NCBI GenBank assembly: GCA_031422195.1
Contig: JANOPZ010000073.1
Location: forward strand, 1-32,654
Length of the DNA stretch: 32,654 nucleotides
Reading direction: 5' to 3'
Origin: JALOTE01 sp031422195
GTDB taxonomy: Bacteria; Pseudomonadota; Alphaproteobacteria; Rhizobiales; Rhizobiaceae
Shown: positions 7,684 to 16,241 of the stretch, in pieces
Layout of the letters: the number at the start of each line of letters is the position of its first letter
Position numbering within the stretch: the stretch's first letter is position 1
The notes under the pieces: model-generated
What the model saw: the letters and a program-made list of their open reading frames with translations, nothing else
Database searches by the model: none
What the model was told of the DNA's origin: nothing
Made by a program: the position numbers and the translations under genes

Positions 7684-8712
7684 ATGTTTGGCGTAGAACC
7701 AATCGTTTTGATTTTCATGGCTTTTGCGATGGCTGCAGTTGGCGGCATCGCTTATGTGGTTTTGTACTCTACAATTGAGCGCGAGCGTAACACTCAGCGG
7801 CGTTTCAATATGGTACAAAAGGATGCCGCGGCCGATAGCGGTATCAAGCTGCGTAAATCAGCAGCAGCCAACTTAGGTGCCAACGACGCCAATAAGCGGC
7901 GGAAGACGCTTGAGGCCTCAATGAAAGAGGCAGAAAAGAAACGCCAAAACCGCGACCTGTACCTGAAGAAACCACCGCTGCCTGTACAAATGAAGCAGGC
8001 TGGGATGGCAGGCAATCTACGCCTTTTTTATATGTATTCCCTCATTACTGGCCTTGTTGTTACTGTTGGTGCCGGGATCGCTGGCGTAGGCCTCATTTAT
8101 TTGCCAGCGGTATTCTTTGTTGGAGCCTTCGGCCTTCCACGTTTTTATGTGGCACGCCAGCGTAAGAACCGTGTGAAAGCCTTCTTAAAGGAATTGCCAA
8201 ATGCGCTCGATGTTCTTTGCCGGGCCGTCAAGTCAGGGTTACCGCTCAATGACGGTATCCGGATGCTTGCGGGTGAAGCGCAAGAGCCTGTAAGAACCGA
8301 ATTTCAGCGCATCGTTGACTCGCAGGCTGTTGGAAAATCAATACCGCAAGCCTGCCTGGAAATGCAGGAAACCATGCCGTGCTCGGAGGCGGCTTTCTTC
8401 GGAATCGTCATCCAGATTCAATCTCAAGCTGGTGGTAACTTGTCTGAAGCACTCGGCAACTTGTCAAAAGTAATTCGCGATCGCAAGAAAATGCTTGCCA
8501 AGGTGCAAGCGCTGTCGATGGAAGCCAAGGCATCGGCGTATATTATTGGGTCCATGCCGATACTTGTTGGCGGTTTGGTTTACTTTTCCAGCCCGGCTTA
8601 CATCATGCCGCTTTTCACAACCCCGACCGGACATATTATTCTTGCAGTTTCTGCTGTTTGGATGGCCATCGGTATCTTGGTTATGAAACAAATGATTAAC
8701 TTCGATATGTGA
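7684..8712 (+). CDS. tadB: Flp pilus inner-membrane protein TadB (CpaG)
   Basis: This is a type II secretion F-domain protein, part of the inner-membrane platform that CpaF drives. The ATG at 7684 was chosen over an upstream in-frame TTG because a GAGGA-like ribosome site precedes it and the product then starts with a membrane segment. The 342 residues contain an N-terminal transmembrane helix, a charged Lys/Arg-rich region (about residues 30-95), two helices near residues 115-150, the cytoplasmic F domain with G-L-P-L-N-D-G-I-R and a conserved C-S-E-A-A-F-F, and C-terminal helices. tadC begins 13 bases after the stop. Confidence 0.93.
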   Translation: MFGVEPIVLIFMAFAMAAVGGIAYVVLYSTIERERNTQRRFNMVQKDAAADSGIKLRKSAAANLGANDANKRRKTLEASMKEAEKKRQNRDLYLKKPPLPVQMKQAGMAGNLRLFYMYSLITGLVVTVGAGIAGVGLIYLPAVFFVGAFGLPRFYVARQRKNRVKAFLKELPNALDVLCRAVKSGLPLNDGIRMLAGEAQEPVRTEFQRIVDSQAVGKSIPQACLEMQETMPCSEAAFFGIVIQIQSQAGGNLSEALGNLSKVIRDRKKMLAKVQALSMEAKASAYIIGSMPILVGGLVYFSSPAYIMPLFTTPTGHIILAVSAVWMAIGILVMKQMINFDM

Positions 8713-8725
8713 TGAGGAAACGCTG

Positions 8726-9718
8726 ATGACCGACCAAATCGCAAAATCCCTTTTTGATCCCTCCTTTCTGATTGCCATCCTCGTCAGCATTTCTGTGTTT
8801 GCGACGATTTTTATGGTGGTCCCCGTTTTCGGTCGACCAAATCTAAATCAGCGCATGAAGGCCGTAGCCCTAGAACGCGACGTGATCAAATCGCGAGAGC
8901 GTGCACGTCTCAATGATGCCGAAGGGCGCAAAATTGGTTTGCGCCATAAAGACTCTGGATTGCGTGGGTTTGTTGAAAAGCTGAATTTGAAAACTGCGCT
9001 GGCTGATGATGGCACCCGCAAAAAGCTTTTGGTTGCGGGTATGCGCGGACCCAAGCCGCTTAATGTGTTTTTGTTTGCGCGTTTCGTGACGCCCTTCATT
9101 ACACTTGCAATGGCGGCATTTTATATTTTTGTAATGGGTGGTCTCGCGGACCAGCCAACGTTTATCCGTGTGTTTGCCACGATCGTCGGTGCTTATATCG
9201 GATTTTACCTCCCAATCATTTACGTCGGAAAAATTGCAGCCTCACGTAAAGCAGGTATCGGTCGAGCTTGGCCTGATGCTTTGGATCTGTTGCTAATTTG
9301 CGTTGAGGCGGGCATGTCTATTGAAGCTGCTTTGCGCCGTGTTTCAGACGAAATCGGCCTGCAATCAGTTGAGTTGGCTGAAGAATTGATCTTAACAACA
9401 ACCGAATTATCGTTTTTGCCTGAACGTAAAATGGCTTACGATAATCTGTATCAGCGCACCGATCTTGATGCAGTCAAGAACGTGACGCAGGCGTTGGTGC
9501 AAGCCGAACGCTATGGCACACCCATCGGCCACGCATTGCGTGTACTCTCGGCTGAAAGCCGTGATATGCGTATGAATGAGGCCGAGAAAAAAGCGGCAGC
9601 TTTGCCACCCAAACTGACAGTGCCGATGATTTTGTTTTTCCTGCCCGTATTGTTTGGTGTCATTCTTGGACCAGCGTTCATTACTATTTCTGCCCAAGGC
9701 GGTATATTTGGAAAATAA
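8726..9718 (+). CDS. tadC: Flp pilus inner-membrane protein TadC (CpaH)
   Basis: This is the second F-domain platform protein of the Tad machine, paralogous to TadB and thought to pair with it. The 330 residues contain an N-terminal transmembrane helix, a basic cytoplasmic region, two helices near residues 110-170, the F domain with W-P-D-A-L-D-L-L-L-I-C-V-E-A-G-M-S-I, and a C-terminal hydrophobic hairpin. The ATG at 8726 has GAGGAAA directly before it. This is the last + strand gene of the cluster; a bidirectional terminator follows and tadD comes from the other side. Confidence 0.93.
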   Translation: MTDQIAKSLFDPSFLIAILVSISVFATIFMVVPVFGRPNLNQRMKAVALERDVIKSRERARLNDAEGRKIGLRHKDSGLRGFVEKLNLKTALADDGTRKKLLVAGMRGPKPLNVFLFARFVTPFITLAMAAFYIFVMGGLADQPTFIRVFATIVGAYIGFYLPIIYVGKIAASRKAGIGRAWPDALDLLLICVEAGMSIEAALRRVSDEIGLQSVELAEELILTTTELSFLPERKMAYDNLYQRTDLDAVKNVTQALVQAERYGTPIGHALRVLSAESRDMRMNEAEKKAAALPPKLTVPMILFFLPVLFGVILGPAFITISAQGGIFGK

Positions 9719-9742
9719 ATTGGCTTAATGCCAAATGAATAT

Positions 9743-9771
9743 AAAAAACCGGCTGATAAGGCCGGTTTTTT
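9743..9771. terminator. Bidirectional terminator between tadC and tadD
   Basis: An 11-bp perfect stem (9743-9753 with 9761-9771) encloses a 7-nt loop. One arm begins with six A and the other ends with six T, so it should stop transcripts from both strands. This fits its place between the convergent tadC and tadD. Confidence 0.9.
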
Positions 9772-9891
9772 GTTCAATATTCAAGATCTGAGATCAGGCG
9801 GTCAAATTGGCACAATTAGAAAGTAGGGCTTATGATATCAGCTTCAGATCGGATTTTATCTTCTCACAATACATCAGGCTTGCGAACAGGT

Positions 9892-10698
9892 CTAAGATTT
9901 AGGCTTTGCTTTGCCTTCCCCTTCAATGTCAGCCCATGTATTTTGCTGGGCCATTATCGAGCGTAAATAAGCAACGTTGGCTTGTGCTTCCTGCGGCGAA
10001 AGCGATTTTGCCGCAATTTGTTCGGCCTCATCAAAGCGGCCCTGAAGGCCAACAACCATCGCAAGATTTTGTCTCACTCTGTTATCAGCGCCCTGTTGGG
10101 CCATAGCATTGCGCAAATAGGTTTCAGCTGTTTTCAAGTCACCTTCCAAAACATAAGACATACCAAGGTTAGACAGGATGCTTGGCTCATTGGGTTGAAT
10201 GTCCATTGCCTTTCGGTAGAGTTCGCGCGCTGCTGGCGATTGGCCCAATTGGTCCAGAATTGCACCTTCCGCAGACAGCAGTTTCCAATCCGGGCTTGTT
10301 GGTGTTTGTGCTCTGCGTATGGCATCTAAAGCCGGTTCAAGCTGACCCGCTCCGGCCAGCGCTTTTCCGTAGGCGGCCAAGACGGCTTGGTCCGTTGAGT
10401 TCTCAATCGCCAGCTTTTTCATAACCGCTAACGCTTGATCATTGCGACCATCGGTTTGCAGCGCTTTTGCAAAAGCCAACCCAGTGTCCTTATCGCGCGG
10501 ATTTTTCTCATAGGTTTTGCTTAAAGAATTGATTGTACCTGCCAATTGGCTCGATGACATTTGATCCATAGCTGCAACCTGCCGGTTGATGGAACCGGTT
10601 GACATCTTGTCTTTTGCGCAGCCCGAAAGCATGGTTGCAGAACATAAAGCCAATAAAACACATGCAGCGCTTATGCCGGGATTGGTGTTCAATTTCAT
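9892..10698 (-). CDS. tadD: Tad pilus lipoprotein with TPR repeats (TadD)
   Basis: The product is a 268-residue tetratricopeptide-repeat lipoprotein. TadD is the Tad-cluster TPR lipoprotein needed for secretin assembly or stability in other species. The ATG at position 10698 (- strand) was chosen because GGAG lies 8 nt before it; an ATG two codons upstream is too close to that site. The signal peptide ends in lipobox L-S-G-C with Cys27. TPR-like helical pairs cover about residues 50-240, including one with a canonical P-x-x-P-x-I-L-x-N-L-G-x-x-Y pattern. It is convergent with tadC and divergent from the aminopeptidase gene. Confidence 0.88.
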   Translation of the reverse strand: MKLNTNPGISAACVLLALCSATMLSGCAKDKMSTGSINRQVAAMDQMSSSQLAGTINSLSKTYEKNPRDKDTGLAFAKALQTDGRNDQALAVMKKLAIENSTDQAVLAAYGKALAGAGQLEPALDAIRRAQTPTSPDWKLLSAEGAILDQLGQSPAARELYRKAMDIQPNEPSILSNLGMSYVLEGDLKTAETYLRNAMAQQGADNRVRQNLAMVVGLQGRFDEAEQIAAKSLSPQEAQANVAYLRSIMAQQNTWADIEGEGKAKPKS

Positions 10699-10839
10699 GT
10701 TCATGTCTCCGCCGCTGAGGGCGTACAAATTGTTTCTGTTCCGAATAAGTATTTTGTTAACCCTAATGGAGTGTTAACGGTTTTGGCAGCCGGACAAATG
10801 AAACAACCAACACAATCGCAAATAGGGGAAAAAGATAAA

Positions 10840-12189
10840 ATGCCGTTGAGTTTGGTTGAAAATGCCCGCCCGAATGCGTTGCCGGTTTGGATTGTGACAG
10901 GCCCGGATTTGCCTGAAACCATGCCTGCATTTTCCCGCATCTTTGCATCCGCTAGCGGCTTTTCAGGTAAGCCGGGTGACATGCTGGTGGTGCCAGCGGC
11001 AGATGGTTCCATCGCTGGAATGTTGTTTTCCAAAGGAAGGGACCACGAAGCCGCAATTTACGGCAAACTCGGTGCAAACCTGCCGAAAGGCGATTGGTTT
11101 GTCCAAGATGATTTAAGCGCTGGAGCTGCAGCTTTTGTAGCCCTGGGCGCTTATGTTTTTTCCCGTTATATAAAAGACAAAACCGCTGAGCGCAGCCTGG
11201 CGGTCGGCTCTGCATGCACTGAAGCGCTGCGAATTGCTGACGCATGTTCCTATGTTCGAAATCTGGTGAACACGCCCACCAACGACATGAATCCTGAAAC
11301 ACTGGAGGCTGAAGCCCGCTTGTTAGCAGAACAGCATCAAGCAAATATTTCGGTAATATCGGGAGATGATCTGCTGACTGAAAACTTTCCGATGATCCAC
11401 GCTGTCGGCCGCGCAAGCGCTTTTGCTCCGCGTTTGATTGATTTGATTTGGGGCAAGCCTGACGCCCCAAAAGTGACTTTGATTGGAAAGGGTGTTTGCT
11501 TTGATACCGGTGGTCTCGACATTAAACCGTCATCGTCAATGCTGCTCATGAAAAAGGACATGGGCGGAGCCGCTCATGTTCTTGGCTTGGCGCGAATGAT
11601 CATGGAGGCAGGGCGAAATATTAGACTTCGCGTGTTGATACCTGCTGTTGAAAACTCAATTTCGGCCAATGCTTTTCGCCCCGGCGATGTGCTTACCAGC
11701 CGGAAAGGCGACACCGTCGAAATTGGCAATACTGATGCCGAAGGCCGCTTGGTTTTGGCCGATGCTTTAACGCTTGCGGTTGATGAAAGGCCGGATCTCC
11801 TGATCGATATGGCAACACTCACTGGAGCTGCCCGCGTGGCACTTGGGCCCGATGTCATCCCGTTTTACACCGATGATGACGGCTTTGCAGTTGAACTTGC
11901 CATGCACGCCAAAACCCATGAAGATCCGGTTTGGCGCATGCCATTATGGAAGCCTTATGCTGCTAAGCTGAGTTCAAAAATTGCCGATACCAATAATGTG
12001 ACAGCCGATGGATTTGCGGGCTCGATAACTGCCGCCTTGTTTCTCAAGCGCTTTGTTCCTGATGGCATATTATGGGCACATTTTGATATTTATGCTTGGA
12101 CAAATGCGCCTAAAAACAGTTGCCCGGTTGGCGGCGAAGCGCAAACAATCCGTGCGCTCGATGCCTTGATTGCGGCGCGCTACGGCTAA
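10840..12189 (+). CDS. M17 family leucyl aminopeptidase
   Basis: This is a cytoplasmic metallo-aminopeptidase of the cytosol aminopeptidase (M17) family, which removes N-terminal residues from peptides using two metal ions. The 449 residues have a variable N-terminal domain and the catalytic domain with G-K-G-V-C-F-D-T-G-G (Lys217 region), M-K-K-D-M-G-G-A and the family signature N-T-D-A-E-G-R at residues 297-303. The ATG at 10840 has AGGGGA at 10824-10829; an upstream in-frame GTG would add an unconvincing N-terminus. It may be the PepA-like paralogue common in alphaproteobacteria rather than PepA itself, so no symbol is given. A MarR-type gene follows closely. Confidence 0.93.
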   Translation: MPLSLVENARPNALPVWIVTGPDLPETMPAFSRIFASASGFSGKPGDMLVVPAADGSIAGMLFSKGRDHEAAIYGKLGANLPKGDWFVQDDLSAGAAAFVALGAYVFSRYIKDKTAERSLAVGSACTEALRIADACSYVRNLVNTPTNDMNPETLEAEARLLAEQHQANISVISGDDLLTENFPMIHAVGRASAFAPRLIDLIWGKPDAPKVTLIGKGVCFDTGGLDIKPSSSMLLMKKDMGGAAHVLGLARMIMEAGRNIRLRVLIPAVENSISANAFRPGDVLTSRKGDTVEIGNTDAEGRLVLADALTLAVDERPDLLIDMATLTGAARVALGPDVIPFYTDDDGFAVELAMHAKTHEDPVWRMPLWKPYAAKLSSKIADTNNVTADGFAGSITAALFLKRFVPDGILWAHFDIYAWTNAPKNSCPVGGEAQTIRALDALIAARYG

Positions 12190-12260
12190 GGTTTTACGAT
12201 CTTGCAAAAGACAGTAAACTCGATAATCATAACGCATCCGAAACAATATGGGATTGTTTT

Positions 12261-12611
12261 TTGAGCCTCCATTTGCGCTCCAGTCAGGCGTTGCGGTTAT
12301 GGCGTGAAGTGACAGAGCAGGGCGTGCGCAATGCTGCTCCTGACTTGACGCAGCGCCAGCTTGCACTCTTGTTGGTCATTTACCTTGAATCACCGCCCCA
12401 TATGGTGCGGGAGTTAGCGGGACGCCTCAACGTCTCCAAACCGGTCATCACAAGGGCACTCAATACGATGGGCGAACTTCAATTGGTTGACCGGTACCGC
12501 GATCCATCTGACAAACGCAATGTGCTGATTAAACGGACAGTGGCGGGTTCGCTTTATCTTGAAACCCTATCTGAACATATCATCGCTTGCGCCAAGGAAT
12601 TACCCTTATGA
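12261..12611 (+). CDS. MarR-type winged-helix regulator
   Basis: The product resembles small MarR-family DNA-binding regulators. A first helix is followed by D-L-T-Q-R-Q-L-A-L-L, a recognition region (L-A-G-R-L-N-V-S-K-P-V-I-T-R-A) and a wing (D-R-Y-R-D-P-S-D-K-R). The start is unclear: no in-frame ATG exists. The TTG at 12261 is used here; a TTG at 12120 would overlap the aminopeptidase gene by 70 bases. In-frame codons just before 12261 also look like coding sequence, so the N-terminus may be longer. The stop overlaps the NlpC/P60 ATG by 4 bases, so it probably shares that transcript. Its ligand is unknown. Confidence 0.75.
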   Translation: MSLHLRSSQALRLWREVTEQGVRNAAPDLTQRQLALLLVIYLESPPHMVRELAGRLNVSKPVITRALNTMGELQLVDRYRDPSDKRNVLIKRTVAGSLYLETLSEHIIACAKELPL

Positions 12612-13423
12612 GTTTTGACGCAACAACTGACCGCCGCTTGAATCTGCCAGCGGGCATTGGAGGTGAGGTCAAATCGGCGACTGTATTTGACCACGTCGTC
12701 GATATGCGTGCCAAGCCAGATGCAAAATTGGGCATTGATACCCAATTGCTTTTGGGGGCAACCGTGAGCATTTTCAAAGAAGAAAACGGTTGGGCTTTGG
12801 TGCAGGCCAAAGCCGATAATTATATTGGCTACGTGCGGGCTGATCGGCTGATGCCAAATGAACCAATGCCAACACATCGCGTCATCGTTCCCCGTACGAT
12901 ATTTTACGCTCAGCCGGACATGAAATTGGCGAGTGTGGGCGCGCTTTCTCTTGGAAGCCTGCTGACCATTAAGCGCTTTAGCGAAACGCGCGGAACACGC
13001 TACGGGGAAATCTGGGAAGGTATGGCTGTTTTCGCCGGTCATCTTGCGCCCGTTACAACTGGTCTCACCGACCCAGTCACCGTTGCAGAATCTCTCATCC
13101 ACACGCCTTATCTCTGGGGCGGCGCATCAGCGTTCGGCATAGATTGCTCTGGCTTCGTGCAGTTGTGTTTTTCTATGTGCGGGCGCCAAGTTTTGCGCGA
13201 CACTGATATGCAGGCCGCAACGATTGGTACGCCGATATCTCAAGCTGAACTCAAACGCGGCGATCTCATTTTCTGGAAAGGTCATGTCGCACTTTACCGC
13301 GGTGACGGCACCATCATTCATGCCAATGGCCACACCATGAGTGTTGCAATTGAAGACCTGCAAAACGCTATAGAACGTATCGGCTATCTCTATGGCGAGC
13401 CGACCCTTTACAAAAGACCTTAA
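12608..13423 (+). CDS. SH3 / NlpC-P60 family cysteine peptidase
   Basis: This family cuts peptidoglycan stem peptides, usually D-Glu/DAP-type bonds. The N-terminal half (about residues 25-140) has two SH3-like segments. The C-terminal NlpC/P60 domain shows D-C-S-G-F with Cys180, the G-H-V-A-L-Y motif with His226, and a later H-A-N-G-H. No signal peptide is visible, so it may be cytoplasmic and act on recycled or imported peptides. The ATG at 12608 overlaps the MarR stop (ATGA). The TAA shares bases with the stop of the opposing prfC. The nearby aminopeptidase fits peptide or murein-peptide processing, but that link is inferred. Confidence 0.9.
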   Translation: MSFDATTDRRLNLPAGIGGEVKSATVFDHVVDMRAKPDAKLGIDTQLLLGATVSIFKEENGWALVQAKADNYIGYVRADRLMPNEPMPTHRVIVPRTIFYAQPDMKLASVGALSLGSLLTIKRFSETRGTRYGEIWEGMAVFAGHLAPVTTGLTDPVTVAESLIHTPYLWGGASAFGIDCSGFVQLCFSMCGRQVLRDTDMQAATIGTPISQAELKRGDLIFWKGHVALYRGDGTIIHANGHTMSVAIEDLQNAIERIGYLYGEPTLYKRP

Positions 13424-15009
13424 GCCGCCCTTCGCACCTGATAGTCTTTTAACGTTTTGAAAATGATTTTGGGCGCGCGGTCGGCTTCATAGTTCAGCGA
13501 AAACGTGTTTGCGGCCAGATACACCGCATCGCCATCCAAATCGCGCGCAATATCGCCGCGGTGCTGCTCGATGAACGCCAGCACATCGTTGCGAACATCA
13601 CTTGAAATCCAGCGACACACATTAAAGCGCGATTGCTCAAACGACACCGGCAATTGATATTCGCCCGATAGCCGCTCTTTCAAAACATCCAGCTGCAATG
13701 CGCCGATCACGCCGACTATTGCCGGGGAGCCATCTTCCGGGTTGAACAATTGCACCACGCCTTCTTCGCCAAGTTGCAGCAAAGCATCTTTCAACTTTTT
13801 GGCTTTCATCGGGTCTTCTAGGCGCACGCGGCGCAAAATCTCCGGCGCGAAATTAGGCACGCCTTGAAACAATAATTCCTCGCCGCCGGTCAGGGTATCG
13901 CCAATTCGAAGCGTGCCATGGTTGGGAATACCAACCACATCGCCTGCCACAGCCTCGTCAGCCAATTGCCGTTGCCGCGCAAAGAAAAACTGTGGCGCTG
14001 ACAAGCTCATCGGCTTGCCGGTCCGCACCAGTTTGGCCTTCATCCCGCGCTCAAGCCTGCCCGAACACACGCGCACAAAAGCAATACGGTCGCGGTGGTT
14101 CGGGTCCATGTTGGCTTGAATCTTGAACACAAACGCTGTCATACCGTCTTCCGTGGCGTGCACAGTGCGGGTGTCAGCATGTTGGTCGCGCGGCGGCGGC
14201 GCAAAATCGCGGAGGCCCGAAATCAAATCGCGTACTCCAATATTGCGGAGCGCCGACCCAAAAAACACCGGTGATAAATGGCCTTCCAGAAACGCTTGCC
14301 GGTTAAACGGACGGCAAGCATCAAGCGCCAGGTTAACTTCGTCTATAAATCCAGCGCGGTCACGCTCCGGAAGCAGCCCGCAGGCCTCTTCAGACTCAGG
14401 GCCGTTGACTTTGCGCGGGTGCAAATCCGCATCGCCATGCCGCACTGCGCTATCGCGCAAATGATAAGTGCCGGCAAATGTTTTGCCTTGCCCGATGGGC
14501 CAAGTGACAGGCGCCGTATCCAGCGCCAGCTTCTTTTCAATCTCGTCCAAAATCTCAAAAACGTCGCGCGCTTCGCGGTCCATTTTATTGACAAACGTGA
14601 TAATCGGGATGTCACGCAAACGGCACACCTCAAACAGCTTTAATGTGCGTGGCTCAATGCCTTTGGCCGCATCAACCACCATCACGGCGGCATCCACGGC
14701 GGTTAGAGTGCGGTAGGTATCGTCGGCAAAATCCTCATGGCCGGGCGTATCGAGCAAGTTGAAAATATGGTCGTCATATTCAAAGGTCATCACCGAGGTG
14801 ACCACCGAAATACCGCGTTCGCGCTCAATCTTCATCCAGTCGGACCGGGTGGAAATCCGGTCTTTCTTCGCTTTTACTTCGCCAGCCAACTGAATCGCGC
14901 CGCCAAACAGCAGCAGCTTTTCGGTCAGCGTGGTTTTACCCGCATCAGGGTGCGAGATGATGGCAAAAGTGCGCCGCCGCGCGACTTCGCGTTCTAAATT
15001 TTCAACCAT
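13420..15009 (-). CDS. prfC: Peptide chain release factor 3
   Basis: RF3 is the translational GTPase that recycles RF1 and RF2 from the ribosome after termination. The 529-residue length matches the family (about 525-530). The GTPase signatures are visible: S-H-P-D-A-G-K-T-T-L near residue 20, D-T-P-G-H-E-D-F and N-K-M-D-R-E-A, followed by domain II and the RF3 C-terminal domain. The ATG at 15009 (M-V-E-N-L-E-R-E-V) was chosen over an upstream in-frame start because it gives the usual N-terminus. The stop overlaps the NlpC/P60 stop on the other strand by four bases (TTAA at 13420-13423). Confidence 0.96.
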   Translation of the reverse strand: MVENLEREVARRRTFAIISHPDAGKTTLTEKLLLFGGAIQLAGEVKAKKDRISTRSDWMKIERERGISVVTSVMTFEYDDHIFNLLDTPGHEDFADDTYRTLTAVDAAVMVVDAAKGIEPRTLKLFEVCRLRDIPIITFVNKMDREARDVFEILDEIEKKLALDTAPVTWPIGQGKTFAGTYHLRDSAVRHGDADLHPRKVNGPESEEACGLLPERDRAGFIDEVNLALDACRPFNRQAFLEGHLSPVFFGSALRNIGVRDLISGLRDFAPPPRDQHADTRTVHATEDGMTAFVFKIQANMDPNHRDRIAFVRVCSGRLERGMKAKLVRTGKPMSLSAPQFFFARQRQLADEAVAGDVVGIPNHGTLRIGDTLTGGEELLFQGVPNFAPEILRRVRLEDPMKAKKLKDALLQLGEEGVVQLFNPEDGSPAIVGVIGALQLDVLKERLSGEYQLPVSFEQSRFNVCRWISSDVRNDVLAFIEQHRGDIARDLDGDAVYLAANTFSLNYEADRAPKIIFKTLKDYQVRRAA

Positions 15010-15076
15010 CAAGATATTTCCAAGTTTGTTGCGGGCTTGTCGCAAGGGGTCGGGTTGAAGTCAATAAAACAATCTG

Positions 15077-15105
15077 TTGACAACATACCAACCAGTCGGT
15101 ATGTT
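15077..15105 (+). promoter_or_regulatory. Promoter and TetR operator of the TetR-led operon
   Basis: TTGACA at 15077-15082, a 17-bp spacer and TATGTT at 15100-15105 form a strong sigma-70-type promoter. An 8-bp perfect inverted repeat, AACATACC (15082-15089) with GGTATGTT (15098-15105), covers the spacer and the -10, as expected for a TetR self-repression operator. The ATG at 15112 is 6 bases past the -10, so transcription should start at or next to it and the mRNA is probably leaderless. No Shine-Dalgarno fits between. Confidence 0.8.
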
Positions 15106-15111
15106 TGGGTT

Positions 15112-15738
15112 ATGAACGAGAAGCCAAAAATTTCGACACGGGATAAAATTTTGAATTCCGCACTCATGTTAGTGCGTCAAAAAGGTTTTGGGGCCACCCG
15201 TATCGACGATATTTGCGCGGAAGCGGGCGTCACCAAGGGCGCGTTCTTCCACCACTTTAAGGACAAGGAAGCCATGGGCGTTGCCGCCGCAAATTATTGG
15301 AGTGCTGTAACCGGCGGATTTTTCGCCGCCGCGCCCTACCATTTGCATGACGATCCTATGGATCGGTTCTTAGGCTATATCGATTTTCGGATTGCAATTT
15401 TGCAAGGCAAGCCCGCTGATTTTACCTGTTTTGTTGGAACCACTGTGCAGGAAATACATGAGGCAAGCGCCGCCATTAAGCAGGCCTGCGCGGACAGTAT
15501 TTTCAACCATGCCGAAACGCTAGTTCCGGATATTGCTGCTGCAAAGGCGCTGTATGCGCTGGAAGCTAATTTTTCGCCGGAAAGCTTGGCACAGTTTACG
15601 CAGGCCGCTCTGCAAGGGGCATTTATTTTGGCCAAGGCCACCGGCAAAGCCGAAACGGCCATCGAAATGGCGCAGCATTTGCGGCGCTATGTCGAACTGC
15701 TTTTTGCTTCAAATGAACACGAATCTACTCAACACTAG
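15112..15738 (+). CDS. TetR/AcrR family regulator
   Basis: This 208-residue repressor has the TetR N-terminal helix-turn-helix at about residues 9-55, with I-D-D-I-C-A-E-A-G-V-T-K-G-A-F-F-H-H-F-K-D-K-E as the recognition region (quoted as short segments). The C-terminal ligand domain is not specific enough to name a ligand. The ATG at 15112 was chosen over an upstream in-frame start because that one would lie inside and upstream of the promoter. It probably represses its own operon through the inverted repeat at 15082-15105. The SRPBCC gene begins within 13 bases of its stop. Confidence 0.92.
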   Translation: MNEKPKISTRDKILNSALMLVRQKGFGATRIDDICAEAGVTKGAFFHHFKDKEAMGVAAANYWSAVTGGFFAAAPYHLHDDPMDRFLGYIDFRIAILQGKPADFTCFVGTTVQEIHEASAAIKQACADSIFNHAETLVPDIAAAKALYALEANFSPESLAQFTQAALQGAFILAKATGKAETAIEMAQHLRRYVELLFASNEHESTQH

Positions 15739-15750
15739 GGAGTTATGCTT

Positions 15751-16215
15751 ATGGCTGCGCCAACCACCGAACTTGCCTTCACCCGCACTCTTGCCGCACC
15801 GCGAAATGCGGTCTGGCGGTGTTGGACGGAACCTGAGCTTATCAAACAATGGTTCTGCCCGCGCCCGTGGAAAACCGTTGAGGCCCGTGTGGATTTACGG
15901 TCAGGCGGCGAATTTTACACCAAAATGCGCGGGCCTGATGGCGAGGAACCTTCCGGCGAGCCGGGCGTTTGGCTGGAAGTCGAGCATGGCAAAAAGCTGG
16001 TGTTCACAGATGCCTTCAAGCCGGGCTGGATACCCACCGGCAATTTAATGTTTGTGGCAACGCTCAAATTTTCAGATGTCAGTGGCGGTACACAATATGA
16101 CGTGAGCGCCCGCCATTGGAGCGCCGAAAAAGCCAAAGAACACGAAGAAATGGGCTTTTATCCCGGATGGGGCGCTGCAACAGACCAGTTGGAAGAACTT
16201 GCAAAAACGCTTTGA
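15751..16215 (+). CDS. SRPBCC (AHSA1-like) domain protein
   Basis: The product has the START-like SRPBCC fold of the AHSA1 family, which forms a hydrophobic ligand pocket. Typical landmarks are A-P-R-N-A-V-W-R-C-W-T-E-P-E near the N-terminus, W-F-C-P-R-P-W, a D-L-R-S-G-G-E-F strand and a C-terminal helix with G-W-G-A-A-T-D-Q-L-E-E-L. Two ATGs lie close together; GGGAG at 15738-15742 is 2 nt from the first (15745) and 8 nt from the second (15751), which favours the second. It is the first structural gene of the TetR-led operon. The ligand or substrate cannot be told from sequence. Confidence 0.9.
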   Translation: MAAPTTELAFTRTLAAPRNAVWRCWTEPELIKQWFCPRPWKTVEARVDLRSGGEFYTKMRGPDGEEPSGEPGVWLEVEHGKKLVFTDAFKPGWIPTGNLMFVATLKFSDVSGGTQYDVSARHWSAEKAKEHEEMGFYPGWGAATDQLEELAKTL

Positions 16216-16241
16216 AGCCTAGAATTTCGAGGAGAAGACAA

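Noticed and set aside
10754..10782. Promoter for the aminopeptidase gene (TTGTTA)
   Set aside because: No acceptable -10 lies at normal spacing from it.
15037..15111. Longer TetR N-terminus from an upstream in-frame start
   Set aside because: The extra codons run through the promoter and operator and have no similarity to TetR proteins.
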